From Aldrovandia affinis (taxonomy: Eukaryota > Chordata > Actinopteri > Notacanthiformes > Halosauridae): 64,000 nucleotides of DNA. The position numbers and the translations under genes are program-made. The notes under the pieces were generated by a model. That model ran no database searches. It was given only the letters and a program-made list of their open reading frames with translations, and was not told the DNA's origin. Shown here piece by piece: positions 51,701 through 63,700 of the stretch (its first letter is position 1; each line of letters begins with the position of its first letter). The DNA lies in NCBI GenBank assembly GCA_029706075.1, contig JAINUG010000055.1:5575839-5639838 (forward strand), written 5' to 3'.

Positions 51701-54700
51701 TACTTTTTTCCCTCCAGACAGGAGCCTTGTAGTGTTGGGGAGTGAGTTTTCATGTCGGGGCTTGTTTGATGGTTGAGGATTTTGTTTCTCACGTTATTGC
51801 AGTTGGAGGAATGACTTCACAGCCCCTGCCTTCCACCAGGCCCATTCAGTTTATTTATTTTATCCTCCAGAGACAAACACTCTTGCACGTAGATGGGCAG
51901 ACCTACCGACCTGTATGCACTCTGCATACCAGGCACCCATTTTGAGCTCAAATTAGACCCGTATGATATTATCACTTTAAGCTACGCCAAAATGAGGCTT
52001 CAGTCACAATGTAGTTATGACGCATGTAACTCGAGAGCGAGAAGTTCACACACTCCCGTGAATGAGCATTTCTGGAGCGTTAAACCCAAAGCGAGGTGAC
52101 ATCTTACGGCTTTTTGCAGCAAATTTTGTAAGGTCCCCCACCCCCCCACCTCGATGCGTTGGAATGGTGCTCAAAAGTGAATTTTCCAAAGGTTGGCAGG
52201 TCTGAATCTGGCAGCGGTGACTCAAGCAGCGTCTCTTACAGGCACAAATAGGCTGGGAAGGGTCTGGTATTTGAATACCATGTATATCCAAGATTCATAT
52301 CACAGAAGCTTCCTAATCCGCTCAGGGCGAAACAATGGCTGGGCTGATTGGAGTATTATTTCACATGTGGAAATCCTGTCCCTCGGTTGATGATCGTTGA
52401 GCTTGATTTGTTCCTGGTATTTGGTTTTGAGCGAGTGCCTGCGCCACGATGTATTGGCATTTAGTTTTTGCGTTTGAGTGTCGTCGACTCCACACCCATC
52501 CTTGACCCCCTTGCGTCAAAGAGGCGGAGAAGCTTATATATATACTGTATATACAATGGGGGAAATAAGTATTGAACACATCAACATTTTGTCCAGTAAA
52601 TGTATTTCCAATGAGCCTATTCAAGTGAAATTTGCACCAGACTTTGGTATTAACTCAAAAAATCCAGACACAAAATCTAAACATTAAAGTCCATATGTAA
52701 ATAGTTATGTGTAATAAAGTGGAATGAAACAGGAAAAAAGTATTGAACACACTAAGAAAAAGCAGTACACCACAGCAAGGAAAGGCAAGGAACCAGCTGA
52801 AAACCATAACTAATTAGGAGGCAACTCTACCTCCAATCTGTGCTAATTAATGTCAGCTGGGTTAGAATATATTGATGGGCTATAAAAGGTTTTTTTGTTA
52901 CCAAGGTGCCACACAAGAAACATATAATGATGGGTAAAAGCAAAGAGCTCTCTCAAGACCTTCGCAACCAGATTGTTGCAAAACATGAAAATGGAATTGG
53001 CTACAGACGTATTTCACAACTTCTGAATCTTCCAGTAAGCACCATTGGGGGCATTATCCGTAAGTGGAAGCAACATCACTCCACCATCAACCGGCCACGC
53101 ACAGGAGCTCCTCGCAAGATTTCTGATCAGGGAGTCAGAAGGATACTTAGAAGAGTAGCCAAAGAGCGAAGGACCACTAGGAAAGAGCTCCAGAAAGACT
53201 TGGAGGCAGCAGGTACAACTGTGACAGAAAGGCAATGCACTCCACCGCCATGGCCTTTGTGCACGCTCAGCCCGTAAGACTCCACTACTGAAAAAAAGAC
53301 ATGTTGAAGCTCGTTTAAAGTTTGCCAAACAACATTTGGACAAGCCAGTGAACTACTGGGAGCATGTACTCTGGTCAGATGAGACCAAAATTGAACTTTT
53401 TGGCTGTCACACAACACACCATGTTTGGAGGAGAAATGGCACTGCACATCACCCAAAATACACTAACAGTGAAGTTTGGTGGTGGAAGTATCATTATGTG
53501 GGGCTGTTTCTCCTCTCGTGGTACTGGCAGACTTCATATCATTGAAGGAACAATGAATGGAACCATGTACAGAGAGATTCTTGAGATGAACCTGCTGCCA
53601 TCCACCAGGATGCTGAGGATGAGACGTGGGTGGACCTTCCAGCAGGACAACGATCCAAAGCATACAGCAAAGGAAACTCGCAATTGGTTTCAGAGAAAGA
53701 AAATCAACTTGTTGGAATGGCCCAGTCAATCACCTGACTTAAAACCCAATTGAACATTTGTGGAAGCATCTGAAGATCCAGATTCACAAGAGGGTCCCCG
53801 CAATCTTCAAGATTTAAAGACAATCTGTGTAGAGGAATGGGCCAAAATCACACCTGAATACTGCGGGCGATTAGTTACTTCATACAGAAAGCGCCTTGAA
53901 GCTGTCATTACAAACAAAGGCTTCTCCACTAAGTATTGAATTAATTTCAGTTCGTGTTCAATACTTTTTCCTATGTCATTCCACTTTATTACACATAACT
54001 TTATTTACATATGTACTTTAATGTTTAGACTTTTTGTCTGGATTTCTTGAGTTAATACCAAAGTCTGGTGCAAATTTCACTTGAATGGCCTCATTGGAAA
54101 TAAATTTACTGGGAAAAATGTTGATGTGTTCAATACTTATTTTCCCCATTGTATACACGTATATGCCATTTAGCATTATCCTTACTTACAGTAGTGAATG
54201 CATACATTTTTCAGGATATGTACTCTCAGTGGGAATTGAACCCACAACCTAAGCGTTGTCAGCACCATGCTCTACAGAGCCGCACAGAACCAGTGTTTAC
54301 TGTGTTTAGTGTTTACATTATGGTCTTGAGTCCACGCTTGTTCTCAGGGAGCGTTACATTTTCTGTTGATTGATGTTCCTTACTTAAGCCTTGTTAAATG
54401 TGAGTCTGGTATGTTTCTACATGCCACATCCATGTGAATGAAAGGCTGGAAAATGCAATGAATTATTATTCACTTCTCTTTCGGATCTGAATGTTCTCTT
54501 CTGTTGGGCGTGTGACATGTTTACTTGCCCTCCCGGGAAGGCATCCTGTTAAGGCCCTCTCCTAGTGTGTGGATGAGCCCCAAAATCTGCATCCTGTTAA
54601 GGCACTGTTCTAGTGTGTGGATGAGCCCCATGTCTGGTATAGAATCCAGACCGTACCAGTGCCGACTGTGGCCAACAGCCCCGCAGACATAATTGGCGGT

Positions 54701-57700
54701 AGCGTTGCCCACAGCGGGAGAGAGGGGGAGGGAGGGAGAGGAGTCTGTATTGTCACTCATCAGCAACCCCTGCTGGTCAATCGGGCACCCACGATCTGCC
54801 AGAATAAAACTGTGCATGTCTTCCTCTGACTCATGTCTTGGCAACCTTAACTTGTAGACTGCGGTGTGAAAAGAAACTGTGGCTGACATCACGTTTAGGA
54901 GGAGAGCGCAGGCTTGACTACTACGCTCTCCCGAATTGACACTGGACACCTATGAATACAATTGGGCATTCCAAATTGTGAGAAAAAGGGGGGGGGAAGC
55001 ATAAAACATTTAAATAAATAAATAAATAAAACCCATCGTTCGCTGTCGGTGGTTTGCTTTCCAGAGAGCCCGCTGCAGTTCTACGTGAACAGCGCCAGCA
55101 GCCCCAATGTGACGGCCTACGGTCCCGGACTGGTGTACGGCATCGCCAACAAGACCGCCACCTTCACCATCTTCACTGAGGATGCTGCAGAGGGTGAGCC
55201 AGACCAGCCAGGTCTTTATTTTTGGTGGAATTTTTTTTTAAGCGTAATTGCAACAACAACAAAAAAAACACGGACAACCGTAGGGAGGAAAGAACACACT
55301 CACATGCACATGCTCACACTAGTGCTAACAACTAACTAAACCTAGTGGAAAAGGTTTTTCCTCAGAATACAGAGCAGTAAGGTTGGCATTGGGCCCTTCA
55401 TCTCATGACAGACCTGTCAGCCAGTCTGAGGCACTTTTTGCTTTTTAAGCTCAAAGAAGGACCATCCAGGGGACCCTGGGTGGCATAACGGTAAAGGCAC
55501 TTGCCCAGAGTACAAGTTGCACACTGCGGCCAGAGTTTGACTTTGGTCAGGTGTCCCGCTCAGGGGGCTGTGATTGGCTGTCCGCCCCAGGGAGAGGGGG
55601 GCGAAGCCGGCACAGGCTCGCCGCGTGTGCAGAAGGGTTCTCAGTGGGTATCGGAATCACGGTCGACAGCTCGAGTCCGTCTCGAAGGAGGCCGTTTGGC
55701 CGCCCACGTCACTGATGGTCCCTGGGTAGTGGCTGGTCCCATAGTTGCAAGCGGTGGGTTCGTGGGGGGTGGGAATTGATTAATAGAAGTAATAGAGGGT
55801 ACAATTTGCCACCAAATTGGGAGAAAAGGGGACCAAAATCAGAAACACAAAATGTAAAAATGAATGATAAATAATCAAAAGAAGGACCATCCAAAAATGT
55901 GATGTCTTCAGGTGTGAGAGGATATGAGAGAGTTCCACAATGATTTATTTAGCGGAGCTCTCGGTCCATAGACCTTCGTCAGATCATTGTTGTTTAAGCC
56001 ACCACAGTCCACATGCCTCTATGCTTCATGATCTGACAAGCACTTGTACGCATTGACAGCTGTGTGTGTCCAGCCGTCTGTGGATTGTGCAAACGGGACG
56101 ATGTGGCTCCTGAGCTCAGTGTTGTCTTTTTGTTGGCAGGCGGTTTGGATTTGGCAATTGAGGGTCCCTCCAAAGCGGAGATCAGCTGCTCCGACAATAA
56201 GGACGGCACCTGCACCGTAACCTACCTGCCCACACTGCCCGGCGACTACAACATCCTGGTGCGCTACAACGACAAACACATCGCCGGCAGCCCCTTCACT
56301 GCCAGGATCACGGGTACGTGTGGTTTGGGCTGGGTGTGCGGGTGGGTGGCCCATCCTGCAGTTGTAGGCTAGTCGAATTTCGTTTTCCGGTGTCGTAACT
56401 GCGCAGCCCAATGTCCATTGCGACGTGCGTAACTCTGCTGTGCATCTGCTGTCAGAAGCATATTCAGAGGAGGAACAAATGCTCTCACTTCCTCCAGAAT
56501 TGTCTTCCTGCGCAGACCTCGTGGTGTCTGCGGTTTTGTGCTCACCTGCTGTGTTCTCGCGCAGAGGACAACCGGAGGAAGTCTCAGGTGAAGCTGGGCT
56601 CGGCCGCAGACTTCTCTCTGGATATCAAAGAGACGGACCTCAGCCTGCTCATCGCCACCATCAAGTCCCCCTCAGGCCGGGACGAGCCCTGCCTGCTCAA
56701 AAGACAGCCCAACAACCACATTGGTAAGAAGTGACCTGCGTGCTTAATTGTGTACTTACCTGCTTAATTACGCATTTACCTACTTAATTACGTAGTTCCA
56801 TACTTAATTATGTACTCGCATAATTACGTACTTACACACTTGCGTAGTTGCTTACTTCCGTACGTACTTGCATGATTACTTAATTGCGTACCTTCGTACA
56901 TACGCGCGTGCGTACCTCATCAATCCTGTTCGTCTCCGGTGGGACCTGAAGCTGCAGAAATCATTTGCCCCTCTCTGTATTTGCCCACGGTTTGTACCCC
57001 ACCCCATGAGAGACCCATTTGTCCTAGCTCAGCAACCACTGTTCGCCACGTGGTCTTCCGCACCTGCGTTTCCCAGTGTCCGTCAGCCCGATCAGAAACT
57101 GCAACAAAATTGATAAGAAGGGGGGCAGGGGGGAATGCCATCTACACCTTCGCCCTCGATACCCTGCTCCTCTGATAACTTATGGATTCGGCCAACTTGC
57201 GCTTTTGGAGCTGGATTCCAATTGACCATTTTTTCCATTTTGCACCCCAAAACTGAAGAGTGAGTGGGTGTGGGTGCGTGATGTAGGTCAGGTAATGTAG
57301 ACGCGCACCGTAAGAACTATCCGCACCTGTAGCTGACCACGGCGACCTACTTTATTTTCCATCGGCTTCGGCCCAGTTTCCTGTTTAGGAATGTGGGGAA
57401 TGTGCTGTAAAAGAGCATGAGTGGATGTGTGAGAAGCTGAACCCTTTTACCAGTTTATGAGAATGAATGAATGACTGATGAGAATGAATGGAATGAATGA
57501 ATGGAGAATGATGATGATGCGGACCGAACGCTCACCACACATCAGCAGGGAATTATTGTGCCAATTAAACTGGGGGATGATTCGGTGGCAGGTTGAAAGA
57601 GCCAGGTTGCGAATTTTTGCCAGGACGGTGGGGGATCCCTTTGCGATGAGTGCCGTGGGAAGTGATGGTCTCATGCAGAGCTGAACCCTCCTCCCTCCTT

Positions 57701-60700
57701 CCTTCTCCCTTCTCCCTCCTTCCTCCTCTGCAGGCATTTCCTTCATTCCCAGAGAGGTGGGAGAGCACCTGGTCAGCATCAAGAAGAACGGCCGCCATGT
57801 GGCCAACAGCCCCATCACCATCATGGTGGTCCAGTCCGAGATCGGAGACGCCAGCAGGGTCAAGGCCTTCGGACAGGGCCTGGTGGAGGGCCACACTTTC
57901 GAGACGTCTGACTTTGTGGTGGACACGCGGGAAGCGGGTGAGGGTTTTTTAAATTTTGTGTCCTGTGTGCTGTGATTGAGGCCCGAGGTGGGATCCAGGT
58001 TGCCAGATAGTTTTTTTAGTTTGTTTTTTTTGCCCCCAAATCTAAGGGTTTGTAGGGAGAAGCTTAAGTGTATGCGTAGGGGTAGTAAACAGGGGATTTT
58101 AGAAGGTATGGGGGAAATAGTCTTGAAAATGTGTATGGGAGTCAATTGAAGATAGGGGGGGTGATGTTGGATTAATGTTCGAGTCGGTCAGTTTGATGAA
58201 AGAGAGGCCAGTGTAGTGTAACGGTGAGGGACCTGGGCTTGTTGGATTCGCAGGCGGAGCACTGCCTTTGTACCCTCGAGCAAAGGTATTTAACCTGAAT
58301 TGCTGTATAAATGGATTGTGGGAATGTAAACTGTAAGTCGAGAGGAGAGTGTCTGCTAAATGCCCAAAGCCTACCAGACCGGGATTGAGGGGTACAGATG
58401 GAAACGCTGAACAGAACACATTCCTCTCTCAACCCGACAGTCTCTTGATACTGTGCCACATACTCGCACACCATTTTTTACTTTCTCACACCATCCTTGG
58501 ATGGGGGGTGGGGGGCACACTTCTGTCCTCCCAGTTTCTTGTGTAGACGCGAAATGAACAAATGCCTAGTTGTTTTATGGTTGATTTTATTTATTTATTT
58601 TAAACGTAATGCTTTCAAATGAATTTAATTAGTTAGGACAAGCTACAGCAAAGTTGTTAAAAGTGGCGCTAGGGTGGGTATGGAAACAGGAGGAGACTTA
58701 ACACCAGTGTTGTGTAAACCAGGCTATTTTCATTTTCTATAATTACTTACGGTGTCCTTAAAATGCATTCACAATTAGAAGAGCAATGCTTATGGCTTAC
58801 CAGAATTCTTTGCTTAATTTAGAAGTCTGACCCGAGTCTGCAGGGCGATTGTACAATGTGGTTTTAATCTAGTTTCCAGACAACAGTGGCTCATCCTGCC
58901 CATTTGGTTCTGTTTTCTTGTGACTGGTGAATAGTGTATTTAGCTGTACCCTTATTGGCTTTCCGCGCCTTGTCCAACCCTTGTCGTGTTGTTCTTTAAC
59001 TACGGCCTGAAAACTGCTGTAGTCACCAGGCTGACTTTTTGTAAATGGCACAGAACAAATCAGTCAACAAATTGATCGGCAAATCAATCAACTAATCAAC
59101 CAAGGAATCCTTAGGAATAACATAACATATAAGGCTACCTTCTGAGCCACGATTGGTTGATTTGATTAGTTGGTTGATTGGTTCTGTTTGATTGGCTCAT
59201 TGGTTTGTTAATTGATCGATTGGTCCCTGTCTCCAGGCTACGGTGGCTTGGCCCTGTCCATCGAGGGCCCCAGTAAGGTGGACATTCAGACGGAGGACCT
59301 GGAGGACGGAACCTGCGGGGTGTCCTACTGTCCCTCCGAGCCAGGTGCCTACATCGTCTCCATCCGCTTCGCAGAAGAGCATGTGCCAGGTACCAAACGC
59401 ACGCTGGAACACCAGACCTGCCCCAGGTCCTTTGAATGGATTCACTGTGTGCCACACAAAAGCTCAGCGTTTGACTTCTTGCGCGAAGGAGGCGGAGTTT
59501 GTTGCATCAGATTGGCTGGAATGATCGCAATGTTTACTCGTCCCGATTATAGACTTGCAGCAATGCAGCGCCCAGGCTTTGCACACGGCTCGAATACACA
59601 TTTTTAAATACTTTAACTCTTTGGATGCTGGGAAATTTTAAAACGCTTTTGCAGGTCCCTGAGAATTTGACAACATGCTACTAACCAAAACTTGAAATAT
59701 GATGAAGTGGGTGTATGAAGTATTTTGTTCTGAATTAGTTTCTCGTTTTTGTGTTGGTTGCATGGTTGCTTGGCCTAGTTACAGGCCTTGAGGGGGCTGG
59801 TGTGTATGCAGGTTTTTGTTTCCACCAATTACCTTGGCTCAATTAGCTAATTGGCTTAATACACCAGTGCCAGTTTACTGCTAGATTAGAAAAATGTAAA
59901 ATGTTTCACATAGGGCCACGAGACCAGTCTTCAGCTGTCATTCATGAGCCTGTCAAGAAATGTATCGAAAGCGTCAGATCGGGGCGCAGCAGATAGCGTA
60001 GCGGTCTAATGCACTGTATTTTGGCTGGTCCGATACAGTGTGCACTGCCAGTCAGGGACCCAGTTGGAAACCCGCGTCTCTGCCAGACGGGTCCTGGTTG
60101 TCAGCCCCGATCGGGGGTGGCATATGGCTGTCTGCCTCAGGGGGAGGGGGGAGGGTGAGCCAGCACAAGTTTGTCGAGGAGCGGGAAGGGTGTCCATGGT
60201 CGGGTTCCGTCTCGGAGGAGGCGGATCAACCAGCCCCAAAAATGTGCTTGTTGACAGGCAGCGGACTTGTGGGGAAAGGTGAATTGATATAAATAGAGGG
60301 TATAATTGGCAACCGAATTGGGAGGAAAAAACGGGGAAGAATTTGAAACTATAAATAAAAATAATTTAAAAAAGAAAGCGTCAGATCACGTAAATGATTG
60401 GGCTCTTTGATTGTGCTTTCATGCAATGTGTATGATATTTACCATTTTCTGTAGATGTCATGGCTTTTGTATGTGCATATAACTGACTGTAAAATGCCCT
60501 ACCCTGCTTGTACTTCTATGTTTTAAATGTTCTGCACCCTGGGACACCTGATGTGTGGTGCGCTAAATAAAAATCAAATTGATTGGTTGATGAGAGTGAA
60601 AGCCAGAAAGTGGCGCGGCTCTGATGTGGAACTGAGCGGCGGCTCTCGTTTCCGCCCGCAGGCAGCCCGTTCACCGTGAAGGTGACGGGCGAGGGACGCA

Positions 60701-63700
60701 TCCGCGAGAGCATCACCCGCCGCCAGCGAGCGGCGTCCATCGCCACCGTGGGGAGCGCGTGTGACCTCAACCTGAAGATCCCAGGTAAGACAGGAAACAC
60801 GGCAGGTTAAAACAGAGATTTCAGGTAATAGAACCTGCTCAGAGAGGAAGCGGTGGTTCAAAGCAGGTTAAAACGGTGTACAGAAATATTTTACCATCAA
60901 GCATTAAAGTTTATAAACTTTTTATGTTTTTGGTTTGCCCTCCAGTATTGTTTTGCCACTCTGTGTACCTCATGCACAGAATCGTAGAGCAAAATATTAC
61001 AATTAGATGGGTTCTCTCGTGGTATTTGTACCTTATATAGATGTATTAAATAATCCCCTTTTTAATGTTATTGGTGGTGGGGCCACATTTCACTCCCCTT
61101 CTTTAAACCCTGAATCCGAGCTCGGTGACAGTCACTGTCCTGAAGGATTAACAGTGTATGCAGTTTGAACAGGTGGGTTTTAGTCTGTGGTGGAATATGG
61201 ATAGTGGCTTGGCTTTCCTGACTGTTGTGGGGAGCTCGTTCCACCACTGAGGGGACCAGAGTAGAGAAGAGGCCGGTGGCCCCGCCTCTGTCCACCCAGG
61301 GCACTGGCTCCTCCCCAAGAGGCGGAGTTCCGCCCAAGAGCCATCGCCGGGACGACGCCCGTTCCCCTGCCTGTCGGCCGGGCTAGATCAGACAGACGGA
61401 GAGGTGTGGCCTCGCTCGCCCTGGTCACCATGGCACTTGGGAATTACTGTTTTCAAGCCTGAAGATTATAGTAGTGCAGGGGTAGGGAACGCTGGTCCCA
61501 GTGAGCCACAGGGGTTCTGTTGCTTTTAGTTTTAACCTTAAAATCGGCTACAAATTTAGACCCGAGAAAACGGGCGCTCCGAGAAATCTGCGAATAAACC
61601 ACTTCAATTGGTCAGTTAAGTGCTGAGTAACAACCGAAACCATCACGCCCTGTTGCTCTCCAGAACCAGAGTTGAGAAACCCCTGTATTAGAATAAGGAA
61701 GTGATGTGAATTATGCCTGAGGCCAGAATCAGGGGGCCAGTTTGGTAGTCACAGGCTTGATATTTTGGCAAGAGTCTAAATGCCCAAGGTTTTGTAGTCA
61801 TCTCGCAGGTTGTCTCTCTTCAGTCCTATATTGGAGGATTTACGCGAAACTACCTTTAAAAAAAAATGTCTGAAAGTCATAACGTACAGCTGTCTCTCCG
61901 GTGTTCTGCTAAGGCGAGGCTTTGAGAGACCTTTTCTCTCCCGTAAGTAGAACCAGATTGATTGGGGGGCAGTACTGTACAACTCACTGTACAAAAGCAT
62001 TACACAATTTTGAGGGCCTAAAAGGGTCAAGCCTTGTTTTGCCCGAGCGCACCAAGGTGGCAGCTTCTGTCTGCGCAGTCACTGTCTGGCCGACGCCCAT
62101 CCTCTGATCCAGTCAAATCTCTGCGCTATCATTTTCTCACCTGTCTGTGCTCTCCACTCCCACTCCACTTTCCTTATTTTATGTCCTTCTGAGCTGCACT
62201 GTTCATTCTGACCTGTCTCTCTCTCTCTGTGTGGTACTGTTTCTCTCTTTCTCTCTCTCTCCCTCTACCCCTGTAGAGACATGGTTCCTCCTGGCCCTGT
62301 CTCAGGAGACCCTGTCTCAAGGGGGGGTCTTTCGGTCGCGCTGCTCCCTGAGGCGCGGGGCGTCCGGTTGGGGGGTGTCCGGACGGGTTTCGGGGGGAGC
62401 CGGGGGTGTTTGGATCGGGGCCACCCCCCTTGCCTGGCCCTCAGGGCTGGAGGGTGCGTTTTAAGCACTGGGCATGTGGACCATGAGGTTGGCAGAATGC
62501 GCTCAAATTTCCATTTTTTGATCCCAGCATGAAGCCCTGTGTGTCTGTGTGTCTGTGTGTCTGTGTGTCTGTGTGTCTGTGTGTCTGTGTGTCTGTGTGC
62601 GTGTGCGTGTGCGTGTGCGTGTGTGTGTGTGTATGCACGCACGCAGCAGAGTGAGAGGGGAGTGAAAGAGCAAGGGGGAAAGGGTGTGAGAAGGGGGCGC
62701 GGGAGGAGGAGCGAGCAGGAAAAGGGGAGAGCGGGGAGAGAGGGGGAGAAGGAGAGTGTGAAAGGGATGGCAAAAAGAGAGAGCGAGTGAGGGGGAAAGA
62801 GAGTGTGAAGGAGAGTAACCTGCACTGTCCCTCCCCAGTAATGAATAATGCTCTGTGATGCTCCGCTCCTGCTGTAACTGTGTGTACGAAAGGGCAGATT
62901 GAGCCCGTGGTGTTTGCTCTCAGCAGTCAGGTGAGTGGACGAGCTTCTGACCTCGGCTGCAGCGGCTGCCTCACAGCTCTGTAAACTCACCCTGCATCGC
63001 TTTCCTGGAAACTGTGGGGACTGAAATGGATCTTATATAAGTTACCCCTGCAGCTGTGTCAGCAGCTCTGCCACCTCTGGCTGTTCTATTCTAATACACC
63101 GTGGGTCACCTTTTTCCTGTCCACCTCCCCCTCCCCCTGTCCTCCCTCTCCTGCTTCCCCTCCATGTCCTCCCCTCTACTACCACCACCACCTCTTCCTT
63201 CCCCTACCCCTCCTCGCCTTTCCCATCCTCCTTCCTCTCCTTCCCCATCTCCTGCTCCTCCCCTCCATCCTCCTCTTCTCCTCCCCCCTCCTCTTCTCCT
63301 CCCCCCTCCTCTTCTCCTCCTCTCTCAGAAATCGACGTCCACGACCTGTCTGCCTTGGTCACCAGTCCCTCAGGCCCCACTGAGGAAGCGGAGGTGGTTG
63401 CCGTAGGAAACAGCACATACTGTGTGCGCTTCGTGCCCCGTGAGATGGGCGTGCACACGGTCAGCGTCAAGTACCGCGGCATGCACGTGCCGGGGAGCCC
63501 CTTCCAGTTCACCGTGGGGCCCCTGGGAGAGGGAGGGGCCCATAAGGTGCGGGCTGGGGGCCCTGGTCTAGAGAAGGCCGAGGCAGGAGTACCAGGTAAG
63601 ATTTTCTTCTTTTTTTAAATGAATTGATATTCAGTTTGAAAATGTATTTTATTGAAAATAAAATCTCTGTCTCTGTCTCTGTCTCTGTCTCTGTCTCTGT

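Larger units (their letters stand above)
51362..55064 (+). other. flnc intron 32
   Basis: 3703 bp. The centre is the Tc1-like element 52554-54151 and a SINE (54160). A 50-bp tandem duplication lies at 54540-54640. 51370-52500 and 54300-54530 show nothing recognised; AAATA repeats precede exon 33 (55010-55030). Confidence 0.65.

Noticed and set aside
62265..62990. 241-codon minus-strand open frame
   Set aside because: Composed of the antisense of exon 39, GT satellite and the purine-rich repeat; not conserved as protein.
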